This document shows, piece by piece, positions 28,642 through 36,592 of a stretch of 64,000 nt of DNA. The translations under genes and the position numbers were made by a program. Position 1 is the stretch's first letter; each line of letters starts with the position of its first letter. The stretch is from Zoogloeaceae bacterium (GTDB taxonomy: Bacteria > Pseudomonadota > Gammaproteobacteria > Burkholderiales > Rhodocyclaceae), in the NCBI GenBank assembly GCA_024235595.1, contig JACKMC010000004.1:248001-312000 (forward strand). The letters run 5' to 3'. The notes under the pieces are model-generated. The model did not search any database and was not told where the DNA came from. It saw only the letters and a program-made list of their open reading frames with translations.

Positions 28642-28779
28642 ATGCTTTTCGGTCTTTACTATGTATTCGCCATTGTCGTGCTGGTCCTGCACTTCACTGG
28701 GTATCTGGCGCGCAGGAATCTCGACTGGCTACTCTACGCCGTCGCCCTCACGGTGTTTCCGGCAGTGCTTTACCTCTGA
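28642..28779 (+). CDS. 45-residue two-helix membrane microprotein
   Basis: A short frame preceded by GGAG at 28630-28633, eight bases before the ATG. It encodes 45 residues that fold into two hydrophobic helices, LFGLYYVFAIVVLVLHFTG and LLYAVALTVFPAVLY, separated by a charged turn ARRNLD. This alternation of a charged loop between two membrane spans is unlikely for random GC-rich sequence. It begins 52 bases after the nadC hairpin and its stop overlaps the end of the methyltransferase gene on the other strand by 10 bases. I recognise no family. Confidence 0.6.
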   Translation: MLFGLYYVFAIVVLVLHFTGYLARRNLDWLLYAVALTVFPAVLYL

Positions 28780-29387
28780 GGCTTGCGCGCCACCAGGTCG
28801 ATCAGCGCCGACGTCCCCGAATGCCCCGGCCCTTCGTCCAGATGGCGCTCGTACGCGGCGAGGCGAAGCAAATCGAAATCGGCGAAGTCGTGTGCCAGCA
28901 TGGCCTCGGTATAGAGGTTCTCCCGCGCAGAAGGACCACCGGTGCGATATTCGAGCTGCTTCGGCGTATAGCCGTGCAGCAATAGCAAGCCGCCTGGCTT
29001 GAGGGTGCGCTTGATGTGGGCAAACAGCAGCCGGCGCTGGGCAGGCGCTGCGAACTGGATGAAGATCGCCACCACCATGTCGTAGTGTTCCTGCGGCCAG
29101 TCCCAGTCGAGCAGATCGGCCACGGTGAAGTTCACCGACACCCCGCGTCGAGCCGCAAGGCCGCGCGCCTTGTCGACCGCCACCGGGGCAAACTCCACCG
29201 CATCGACCTCACACCCCTGCTCCGCCAGCCAGACGCTGTTCCGCCCCTCGCCGTCGGCAACACTCAACACCTTGCTCCCGTGCCGGACAAGCGCGGCCTG
29301 CTCGGTCAGGAACACGCTCGGCGCTTCGCCGAACACGAAGCGCTCGCCGGCGCCGGCGAAACGCGCATTCCACATTTCCAGCGACAT
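28770..29387 (-). CDS. SAM-dependent methyltransferase, TehB/class I type
   Basis: A 205-residue class I methyltransferase. Motif I is VLSVADGEGRNSVWLAEQG, the acidic motif II is VDAVEFAPVAVDKAR and the post-III region is LKPGGLLLLHGYTPKQ. It resembles TehB-like and thiol/heavy-atom methyltransferases, but the substrate is not readable. The start at 29387 lies seven bases after the thrC stop, so it is the distal gene of the threonine operon. Confidence 0.85.
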   Translation of the reverse strand: MSLEMWNARFAGAGERFVFGEAPSVFLTEQAALVRHGSKVLSVADGEGRNSVWLAEQGCEVDAVEFAPVAVDKARGLAARRGVSVNFTVADLLDWDWPQEHYDMVVAIFIQFAAPAQRRLLFAHIKRTLKPGGLLLLHGYTPKQLEYRTGGPSARENLYTEAMLAHDFADFDLLRLAAYERHLDEGPGHSGTSALIDLVARKPQR

Positions 29388-29394
29388 CGCGATC

Positions 29395-30831
29395 TCAGCG
29401 CCCGAGCTGCTGCACGACGAAGGCCTTGACCGCATCGACGTCGGCCGCCATGACCTCCACCCGCTGCGGCAGTTGCTCGATGTCGCGCAGGTCGGCAGGG
29501 CGCTCCGGCGCTCGCCCCAGCGCTTCGACGATGGTCTCCTCGAATTTCGCCGGCTGGGCGGTTTCGAGCACCAAGGTCGGAACGCCCGGCTCGGGATGCT
29601 CGATCGCAACCTTGAGACCGTCGGCGGTGTGGGTATCGATCACGGTGGCGTACTTGCTGTCGCACATGCGGATCGTCGCCAGCCGGTCCGCGTGGCTGCT
29701 GCTGCCCGACACGAAGCCGAACTCACCGATCCGCGACCAGTAGGGCGTGGTGGTGAGATCGAAGGCGCCACCGGCATCGACGCTGGCCCACAGTTCGCGC
29801 ACCACGGCCGGGTCGCGCCCGACCAGATCGAACACGAAGCGCTCGAAGTTGGAGGCCTTGGAGATATCCATCGAGGGGCTCGAGGTAGCATGGGTCTCGG
29901 CCGTCCTGCGGGGACGATAGACGCCGCTCCTGAAGAACTCGTCGAGCACGTCGTTCTCGTTGGTGGCGAGAATCAGCCTCGCCACCGGCAAGCCCATCAT
30001 GCGAGCGATGTGGCCGGCGCAGATGTTGCCGAAGTTGCCCGACGGCACCGCGAAGGCGACCTGCTGGTCGTTGTTTTCGGTAGCCGCGAAATAGCCCTTG
30101 AAGTAGTACACCACCTGGGCGGCGACCCTGCCCCAGTTGATCGAGTTTACCGCGCCGATCTTGTAGCGGGCCTTGAAGGCGTGGTCGTTCGAGACCGCCT
30201 TGACGATGTCCTGGGCGTCATCGAACATGCCGGTGACGGCGATGTTGTGGATGTTCTCGTCCTGCAGCGAATACATCTGTGCGCGCTGGAAGGCGCTCAT
30301 GCGGCCGTGGGGCGAGAGCATGAAGACCTGCACGCCGTGCTTGCCGCGCATCGCGTATTCGGCCGCCGAACCGGTGTCGCCCGAGGTCGCGCCGAGGATG
30401 TTGATCGAGTCGCCGCGCTTGTCGAGCACATACTCGAACAGGTTGCCGAGCAACTGCATGGCCATGTCCTTGAAGGCCAGCGTCGGGCCGTTGGACAGTT
30501 CGAGCAGCGCCAGCTTGCCGGGCTCGAGCCAGCGCACCGGCGTGATCTGCGCAGCGTCCTCACCTGCACGGGTGTGGCAGTACACCTCGGCGGTATAGGT
30601 TTTGTCGCACAGGGCCTTGAGATCGGCCGGCTCGATGTCGTCGATGAAACGCGACAGAATCTCGTAGGCCAGCTCCGCGTAACCCAGGCCACGCCAGGCA
30701 TCGAGCTCGGCGCGGCCGATCTGCGGATAGCTCTCGGGCAGATAGAGCCCGCCGTCCGGCGCGAGCCCGCCGAGCAGGATGTCGGAAAACGAAAGCGCGG
30801 CAGACTGGCCGCGGGTGGATATATAGCGCAT
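29395..30831 (-). CDS. thrC: Threonine synthase
   Basis: A 478-residue PLP-dependent threonine synthase of the long (class II, gamma-proteobacterial/yeast) type. It converts O-phosphohomoserine to threonine. The PLP lysine is in NGPTLAFKDMAMQLLG, followed by the ILGATSGDTGSAAEYA phosphate-binding loop and VPSGNFGNICAGHIARMMGLP. It lies 66 bases downstream of hom. Confidence 0.95.
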   Translation of the reverse strand: MRYISTRGQSAALSFSDILLGGLAPDGGLYLPESYPQIGRAELDAWRGLGYAELAYEILSRFIDDIEPADLKALCDKTYTAEVYCHTRAGEDAAQITPVRWLEPGKLALLELSNGPTLAFKDMAMQLLGNLFEYVLDKRGDSINILGATSGDTGSAAEYAMRGKHGVQVFMLSPHGRMSAFQRAQMYSLQDENIHNIAVTGMFDDAQDIVKAVSNDHAFKARYKIGAVNSINWGRVAAQVVYYFKGYFAATENNDQQVAFAVPSGNFGNICAGHIARMMGLPVARLILATNENDVLDEFFRSGVYRPRRTAETHATSSPSMDISKASNFERFVFDLVGRDPAVVRELWASVDAGGAFDLTTTPYWSRIGEFGFVSGSSSHADRLATIRMCDSKYATVIDTHTADGLKVAIEHPEPGVPTLVLETAQPAKFEETIVEALGRAPERPADLRDIEQLPQRVEVMAADVDAVKAFVVQQLGR

Positions 30832-30897
30832 GGCGGGGACCGTTCGGGTGCGGGAACGGCGCCGACCGCAGCGGCCGGCGCCTGGTGGCGGGGCGGG

Positions 30898-32211
30898 TTA
30901 CTTGTCGAGATCTTCCAGTCGCAGCCGTGTCACCCGTCCGGCGACCACTGCGAGCGACTCGATCTTGGCGACCGCGGCGTTGATGCGGCCTTCTATCGAG
31001 CGATGGGTAAGGATGATGATGTCGGTCTGGGCCTCGCCCTCCTCGGGCTCGCGCTGCAGCATGGCATCGATCGAGATGCCGTTGTCGGCGAGGATCCGGG
31101 TGATGTCGGCCAGCGCACCGGGCTGGTCCTCGACGCGCATGCGAAGGTAGCAGGCGGTCTCGGCTTCCTCGATCGGCAGTACCGGCAGATCGACCATCTG
31201 ATCCGGCTGGAAGGCCAGATGCGGCACGCGATGCTCCGGATCCGCGGTGTGCAGGCGGGTAATGTCGACCAGATCGGCGATCACTGCACTGGCGGTCGGC
31301 TCGGCACCCGCGCCCTTGCCGTAATAGAGGGTTGGGCCGACCGCATCGGCCTGCACCAGCACCGCGTTCATCGGGCCTTCGACGTTGGCGATCAGCCGCT
31401 TGGCCGGGATCAGGGTCGGATGCACACGCAGCTCGATGCCGGTTTCGCGCTTTTTCGCGATGCCCAGCAGCTTGATGCGATAGCCGAGCTGCTCGGCGTA
31501 GCGGATGTCGGCCGACTCGAGCTTGGTGATCCCCTCGATATGCGCCTTGTCGAACTGGATCGGCACACCGAAGGCGATCGACGCCATCAGCGTGGCCTTG
31601 TGCGCGGCATCGACGCCCTCGATATCGAAGGTCGGATCGGCCTCGGCATAGCCCAGCGCCTGCGCTTCCTTGAGCACCTCGGCAAAAGGCAGGCCCTTGT
31701 CGCGCATCTCGGAGAGGATGAAGTTGGTGGTGCCGTTGATGATGCCGGCGATCCACTGGATACGGTTGGCGGTGAGACCTTCACGCAGCGCCTTGATGAT
31801 CGGGATGCCGCCGGCCACCGCGGCTTCGAAGGCCACCATCACGCCCTTCTTCTGGGCAGCGGCGAAGATCTCGTTGCCGTGCACGGCCAGCAGCGCCTTG
31901 TTGGCGGTGACGACATGCTTGCCGTTGTCGATCGCCGCCAGGACGAGTTCCTTGGCCACGCCATAGCCGCCGATCAGCTCGACGATGATGTCGATCTCCG
32001 GGTCGGTGACCACCGAAAAGGCGTCATCCGTGAGCTTCACCCCATCGCCCGCCACCTTGCGAGCCAGCTCGAGGTTCTTGTCGGCCACGGTGGTGATGCG
32101 GATCGGCCGACCTGCGCGACGGGTGATCTCTTCCTCGTTGCGTTTCAGAACGGAGAACGTACCGCCACCGACGGTACCGATACCAAGCAGACCCACATTC
32201 ATCGGTTTCAT
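30898..32211 (-). CDS. hom: Homoserine dehydrogenase
   Basis: A 437-residue monofunctional homoserine dehydrogenase with a C-terminal ACT domain. It reduces aspartate semialdehyde to homoserine. NAD(P) binding is by VGLLGIGTVGGGTF; the catalytic region is AGIINGTTNFILSEM and the substrate-binding KLGYR-like segment lies around LGYRIKLLG. The ACT domain near residue 355 onward (YLRMRVEDQPGALADITRIL) suggests threonine feedback inhibition. Its ATG overlaps the GNAT gene stop (ATGA). Confidence 0.95.
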   Translation of the reverse strand: MKPMNVGLLGIGTVGGGTFSVLKRNEEEITRRAGRPIRITTVADKNLELARKVAGDGVKLTDDAFSVVTDPEIDIIVELIGGYGVAKELVLAAIDNGKHVVTANKALLAVHGNEIFAAAQKKGVMVAFEAAVAGGIPIIKALREGLTANRIQWIAGIINGTTNFILSEMRDKGLPFAEVLKEAQALGYAEADPTFDIEGVDAAHKATLMASIAFGVPIQFDKAHIEGITKLESADIRYAEQLGYRIKLLGIAKKRETGIELRVHPTLIPAKRLIANVEGPMNAVLVQADAVGPTLYYGKGAGAEPTASAVIADLVDITRLHTADPEHRVPHLAFQPDQMVDLPVLPIEEAETACYLRMRVEDQPGALADITRILADNGISIDAMLQREPEEGEAQTDIIILTHRSIEGRINAAVAKIESLAVVAGRVTRLRLEDLDK

Positions 32212-32660
32212 TTGAGCACTTTCCTGAATGAAAACGAGGGGATGGACATCCCCTCTCGAAAATAGAACGCATGCGCCCGGGCCCGCTGAACTCCGGAGTC
32301 GAGCGCCAGTACACCGCAACCCAGGTCGCGGGCACGACTTTCGAGCCAGGCGAGCAGCCGGCCTCCGACACCGGCCGATCGGCACGACTCGTCGCATACC
32401 AGGTCGTCGACATACAGCCGGCGGCCCTCGTAAGTGTTTTCAACCACCCTCCACAGCGCCACGGCAACCACCGCACCGTGCCGTTGCGCCACCACCAGCC
32501 TGCCCCCCGCGGCAAAGATCTCGGAGAGCCTCGCCACGTAGTCCTCGGGCAGCGCGGCCCGCAACTGGCGATGAACCGCCTCGGCCGCACGCAGCAGGTC
32601 CGGCTCCAGAAGCCGGCCCGCGTCGTCCGTGACCGCGACGATCCCGATTTCAGCCTGCAT
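32208..32660 (-). CDS. GNAT family N-acetyltransferase
   Basis: A 150-residue acetyltransferase. The acetyl-CoA binding signature is CRSAGVGGRLLAWLE, preceded by YVDDLVCDE and followed by LDSGVQRARAHAFYFREGM, a typical GNAT strand-helix end. Substrate unknown. It overlaps alaA by 11 bases upstream and hom by 4 bases downstream, so it is embedded in the alanine/threonine operon. Confidence 0.88.
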   Translation of the reverse strand: MQAEIGIVAVTDDAGRLLEPDLLRAAEAVHRQLRAALPEDYVARLSEIFAAGGRLVVAQRHGAVVAVALWRVVENTYEGRRLYVDDLVCDESCRSAGVGGRLLAWLESRARDLGCGVLALDSGVQRARAHAFYFREGMSIPSFSFRKVLK

Positions 32661-33966
32661 GTCGCTTTCGGTAGTGCTCGAGGAAACGCGCGATGCGCGC
32701 GATCGCATCGCGCAGGTCGTCCTCGTGAGGCAGGAACACGAGCCTGAAGTGATCCGGGCTCGGCCAGTTGAAACCCGTGCCCTGCACCAGCAGGACGCGC
32801 TCTTCCTCGAGCAGTTCGGCAATGAAGGCCTGGTCGTCCTCGATCGGATAGACCTCGGGATCCAGCTTCGGGAACATGTACAGCGTGGCCTTGGGCTTGA
32901 CGCAGCTCACGCCCGGAATCGCCGAAATCAGCTCGTAGGCGAGGTCGCGCTGGCGGCGCATGCGGCCGCCCTCGCAGACCAGGTCGTCGATGCTCTGATA
33001 GCCCCCCAGCGCGGTCTGGATCGCGTACTGACCGGGAACGTTCGCGCACAGGCGCATCGAGGCCAGCATGTTGAGGCCCTCGATGTAGTCCTGGGCGCCG
33101 CGCTTGTCGCCGCAGACGATCATCCAGCCGGCACGATAGCCGCAGGAGCGATAGTTCTTGGACAGGCCGTTGAAGATGATCGTCAGCACGTCTTCGGAGA
33201 GCGCGCCCATCGAGGTGTGCTGGGCGCCGTCGTACAGCACCTTGTCGTAGACCTCGTCGGCATAGATGATCAGACCGTGCTCGCGCGCGATCTCGATGAT
33301 GCCCAGCAGCACCGAGTCGGGATACAGCGCGCCGGTCGGATTGTTAGGGTTGATGACCACGATGGCACGGGTATTCGTGGTGATCTTTGCTCGGATGTCG
33401 TCGAGATCGGGCAGCCAGCCCGCCGACTCGTCGCAGATGTAATGCATCGGCGTGCCACCCGAGAGGCTTACCGCCGCTGTCCACAGCGGATAGTCGGGTG
33501 CCGGCACCAGCACCTCGTCGCCGGCATTGAGCAGGGCGTTCATCGACATCACGATCAGCTCGGAGACCCCATTGCCGATGTAGATGTCTTCGATGTCCAC
33601 GCCCTTGATGTTCTTTTGCTGGGTGTAGTGCATCACCGCCTTGCGCGCCGAGAAGATGCCCTTCGAGTCCGAATAGCCCGCCGCATTGGGCAGGTTGCGG
33701 ATCATGTCCATCTGGATCTCTTCGGGCGCATCGAAACCGAAGGCGGCGAGGTTGCCGATGTTGAGCTTGACGATCTTGTGCCCTTCATCCTCGAGCTGCT
33801 TCGCCCGCAGCAGCACCGGACCGCGGATGTCGTAACAGACATTGGCAAGTTTTGCAGACTTGGCAACGGATTTCACGGCGGTCTTCTCGCTCACGGCCTG
33901 AGGCGTCACCGGGGCGGCTGCGGCCGCCGCATCGCCAGCAATCTTGAGTTCGGCTCTACGGTTCAT
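32650..33966 (-). CDS. alaA: Alanine transaminase, AlaA type
   Basis: A 438-residue fold-type I aminotransferase very close to E. coli AlaA. It makes alanine from pyruvate and glutamate. Conserved segments include CYDIRGPVLLRAKQLEDEG, IYIGNGVSELIVMSMNALLNAGDE, INPNNPTGALYP and the PLP lysine in FNGLSKNYRSCGYRAGWM. An N-terminal extension of about 33 residues rich in Ala and Val (AAAAAPVTPQAVSEKTAV) precedes the conserved start; it may be a wrong start, but no nearer ATG was seen. Confidence 0.93.
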   Translation of the reverse strand: MNRRAELKIAGDAAAAAAPVTPQAVSEKTAVKSVAKSAKLANVCYDIRGPVLLRAKQLEDEGHKIVKLNIGNLAAFGFDAPEEIQMDMIRNLPNAAGYSDSKGIFSARKAVMHYTQQKNIKGVDIEDIYIGNGVSELIVMSMNALLNAGDEVLVPAPDYPLWTAAVSLSGGTPMHYICDESAGWLPDLDDIRAKITTNTRAIVVINPNNPTGALYPDSVLLGIIEIAREHGLIIYADEVYDKVLYDGAQHTSMGALSEDVLTIIFNGLSKNYRSCGYRAGWMIVCGDKRGAQDYIEGLNMLASMRLCANVPGQYAIQTALGGYQSIDDLVCEGGRMRRQRDLAYELISAIPGVSCVKPKATLYMFPKLDPEVYPIEDDQAFIAELLEEERVLLVQGTGFNWPSPDHFRLVFLPHEDDLRDAIARIARFLEHYRKRHAG

Positions 33967-34049
33967 GGCAATCCTCCCGGGACGTTGTGGGCTTGGTCGA
34001 GGCCCTTGCGGTGCGCACCCCAATGACGCGACACGCAAAAGCCAAAGCA

Positions 34050-34055
34050 TATAAT
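34050..34055 (+). promoter_or_regulatory. Candidate -10 element (TATAAT)
   Basis: An exact TATAAT 46 bases upstream of the Mth938-like gene, in the gap divergent from alaA. The -35 region is poor, so confidence is limited. Confidence 0.35.
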
Positions 34056-34100
34056 GGTATTCAATCCCGATCCCCCCCGCAATTGAAGGCGCCTCCTTTC

Positions 34101-34478
34101 ATGAAGCTTTATCAGGACAAGGTCGCTGATCTCAACATGATCACCGGCTACGCGATCGACCACGTGATGATCAACAAGGTCCGATACGACGAGAATCTCA
34201 TCCTCCAGCCCTCGAAAATCGTCACCGGATGGGCAACGGGCGGATTCGATGCACTCGACGAAGCGCAAATCGCCCGCATCGCGGCGCTCGAGGCCGAGGT
34301 GGTGATCATCGGCACCGGCGCGCGGCAGCGATTCCCCTCGCCGGCACTGCTGCGCCCGCTGATCTCGGCCCGCATCGGCTTCGAGATCATGGACCTCGGC
34401 TCGGCATGCCGCACCTACAACATCCTTGCCGGCGAAGGGCGCAACGCTGCCGCGGCGCTGATCCTCGAAAGATCCTGA
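34101..34478 (+). CDS. Mth938-like domain protein (DUF498)
   Basis: A 125-residue protein of the Mth938/DUF498/Xcc1710 family, the bacterial relatives of the respiratory complex I assembly factor NDUFAF3. Key features are ITGYAIDHVMINKVRY, the EVVIIGTGARQRFP central strand and the FEIMDLGSACRTYNILAGEGRNAAAALIL end. No catalytic residues are known. In many betaproteobacteria it lies near peroxiredoxin genes as here, with bcp 93 bases downstream. Confidence 0.88.
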   Translation: MKLYQDKVADLNMITGYAIDHVMINKVRYDENLILQPSKIVTGWATGGFDALDEAQIARIAALEAEVVIIGTGARQRFPSPALLRPLISARIGFEIMDLGSACRTYNILAGEGRNAAAALILERS

Positions 34479-34571
34479 GCCCGATCGACGCGTGCTTCGA
34501 CGGCACCGGTTTGCAAGCGCCCGCGTGCTCCCTTACGCTGCGATCTGTACCGTCCAGCCCAGGAGCATTTC

Positions 34572-35027
34572 ATGATCGACAAGGCAGCCCCCGACTTCAC
34601 CTTGCCCGCAACCGGAGAGCGGAACGTGACCCTCTCCGCGCAACGGGGGAACAAGGTCGTGCTCTACTTCTACCCCAAGGACAGCACGCCGGGGTGCACC
34701 ACCGAAAGCCAGCAGTTCCGCGACCTCCACGAAGAGTTCGTCAAGGCCGGCTGCGTCGTGTTCGGCATCTCGCGCGACAGCATCCGATCGCACGAGAACT
34801 TCAAGGCCAAGCAGGCGCTCCCCTTCGAGCTGCTCTCCGACCAGGACGAAACCGTGTGCACATTGTTCGGCGTCATGAAGCTCAAGAACATGTACGGCAA
34901 ACAGGTCCGCGGCATCGAACGCAGCACCTTCGTGATCGACGCCGCAGGCGTGCTTCGCCACGAATGGCGCGGGGTGAAGGTGCCGGGCCACGCTCAGGCC
35001 GTGCTCGATTTCGTACGATCCATCTAG
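34572..35027 (+). CDS. bcp: Thioredoxin-dependent thiol peroxidase, Bcp/PrxQ
   Basis: A 151-residue peroxiredoxin that reduces hydroperoxides in the cytoplasm. The peroxidatic cysteine is C42 in YPKDSTPGCTTE. The position five residues later, where E. coli Bcp has its resolving cysteine, is Q47. C61 and a later cysteine in DETVCTLF remain, so either a distal disulfide or a one-cysteine mechanism is expected. Length and GIERSTFVID core are typical. Confidence 0.92.
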   Translation: MIDKAAPDFTLPATGERNVTLSAQRGNKVVLYFYPKDSTPGCTTESQQFRDLHEEFVKAGCVVFGISRDSIRSHENFKAKQALPFELLSDQDETVCTLFGVMKLKNMYGKQVRGIERSTFVIDAAGVLRHEWRGVKVPGHAQAVLDFVRSI

Positions 35028-35085
35028 TCGTCCACGGCGACGTTCCGCCCTGCTCAGCAACCGACACCCAAACCGGAAACCCGAA

Positions 35086-36495
35086 ATGGCCACACGACGC
35101 GCATCCAAGAACGAAAAGTCAAAGCTGTTTGTCCTCGATACCAACGTGCTGATGCACGACCCCACGAGCCTCTACCGCTTCGAGGAGCACGACATCTACG
35201 TGCCGATCATGACCCTGGAGGAACTGGACAACAACAAGAAGGGCATGTCCGAAGTCGCGCGCAACGCGCGCCAGGCGAGCCGCATGATGGACGAGATCGT
35301 GTCGGCGAGCCCGGACGGAATCCTCTCCGGGATCGACCTCAGCGAGGTATCGCGCGGCCTCGCCACCGGCCGGCTGTTCCTCCAGGCGGAGGCGATCAGC
35401 GCCCACCTGCCCGACGGCCTGCCAACCGGGCGTGGTGACAACCAGATCCTTGCCGTCGTCCTTCACCTGCACAAGAAATTTGGCAAGCGCCCCGTCATTC
35501 TGGTGTCCAAGGACATCAACATGCGCATCAAGGCCCGCGCGCTGGGCCTCGAGGCACAGGACTACTTCAACGACAAGGTCCTCGAGGACTCCGACCTGCT
35601 GTACACCGGCGTCACCCCGCTGACACCCGAGTTCTGGGAGGCGCACGCCAAGGACATGGAGTCCTGGAAACAGGATGGCCACACCTACTACCGTCTCACC
35701 GGCCCCGGTGCGGCCGAACTGCTGATCAACGAATTCGTCTTCCAGGACGGCGAGCAACCGCTGCACGCCTGGGTCACCGAGAAGGACGGTCGCACCGTCA
35801 CCCTCGAGAGCCTTACCGACTACTCCCACCAGAAGAACAACGTGTGGGGCATCACCGCGCGCAATCGCGAACAGAACTTCGCCCTCAACCTGCTGATGAG
35901 TCCGGACATCGACTTCATCACCTTGCTCGGCCAGGCGGGTACCGGCAAAACCCTGCTCACCCTCGCGGCCAGTCTCACCCAGGTGCTGGAGACCAAGCGC
36001 TACTCGGAGATCATCATGACCCGGGTCACCGTGCCGGTAGGCGAGGACATCGGCTTCCTGCCCGGCACCGAGGAAGAGAAGATGGCCCCGTGGATGGGCG
36101 CGCTCGAGGACAACCTCGACGTGCTGAACGGCAACGCCGGCGAGGGCGGCGAATGGGGCCGCGCCGCGACCCGCGACCTGATCCGCAGCCGCATCAAGGT
36201 AAAAAGCCTCAACTTCATGCGCGGACGCACCTTCATCAACAAGTTCCTGATCATCGATGAAGCGCAGAACCTGACCCCAAAGCAGATGAAGACCCTCATC
36301 ACCCGCGCAGGCCCCGGCACCAAGGTGGTGTGCCTCGGCAACATCGCGCAGATCGACACGCCCTATCTCACCGAGGGCAGCTCGGGCCTGACCTACGTGG
36401 TGGACCGCTTCAAGGGATGGGTGCATTCCGGACACATCACGCTGCAGCGCGGCGAACGCTCGCGCCTCGCCGACTACGCAGCCGAGGTGCTTTGA
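35086..36495 (+). CDS. PhoH-like protein with N-terminal PIN domain
   Basis: A 469-residue PhoH2-type protein. Residues about 14-150 are a PIN ribonuclease domain with acidic residues in FVLDTNVLMHD, LEELDNNKKG and TGRGDNQILAV, and a later RPVILVSKDINMRIKARALG strand. From about residue 235 on is the PhoH helicase-like ATPase, with Walker A GQAGTGKT near residue 284 and Walker B FLIIDEAQN. Such fusions act as RNA helicase/ribonucleases. It starts 58 bases after bcp. Confidence 0.93.
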   Translation: MATRRASKNEKSKLFVLDTNVLMHDPTSLYRFEEHDIYVPIMTLEELDNNKKGMSEVARNARQASRMMDEIVSASPDGILSGIDLSEVSRGLATGRLFLQAEAISAHLPDGLPTGRGDNQILAVVLHLHKKFGKRPVILVSKDINMRIKARALGLEAQDYFNDKVLEDSDLLYTGVTPLTPEFWEAHAKDMESWKQDGHTYYRLTGPGAAELLINEFVFQDGEQPLHAWVTEKDGRTVTLESLTDYSHQKNNVWGITARNREQNFALNLLMSPDIDFITLLGQAGTGKTLLTLAASLTQVLETKRYSEIIMTRVTVPVGEDIGFLPGTEEEKMAPWMGALEDNLDVLNGNAGEGGEWGRAATRDLIRSRIKVKSLNFMRGRTFINKFLIIDEAQNLTPKQMKTLITRAGPGTKVVCLGNIAQIDTPYLTEGSSGLTYVVDRFKGWVHSGHITLQRGERSRLADYAAEVL

Positions 36496-36548
36496 GGCAC
36501 GACGCAGTAGTTTGCGCCAGATCAGCCCACTCGGCTGGTCTGGCGCCC

Positions 36549-36554
36549 TATAAT
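36549..36554 (+). promoter_or_regulatory. Candidate -10 element (TATAAT)
   Basis: An exact TATAAT 39 bases upstream of the DUF294 gene start. It overlaps a possible TTG start codon at 36554, which argues that translation starts downstream at 36593. No good -35 was found at standard spacing. Confidence 0.35.
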
Positions 36555-36592
36555 TGCCGATTGATCCGTCAACACCGAGAACAGCCCTGCCC

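Noticed and set aside
29125..32265. A 1046-codon plus-strand open frame opposite thrC and hom
   Set aside because: Antisense shadow of two well-conserved enzymes; composition is rich in His, Arg, Gly and Asp as expected from reverse reading of biased codons.
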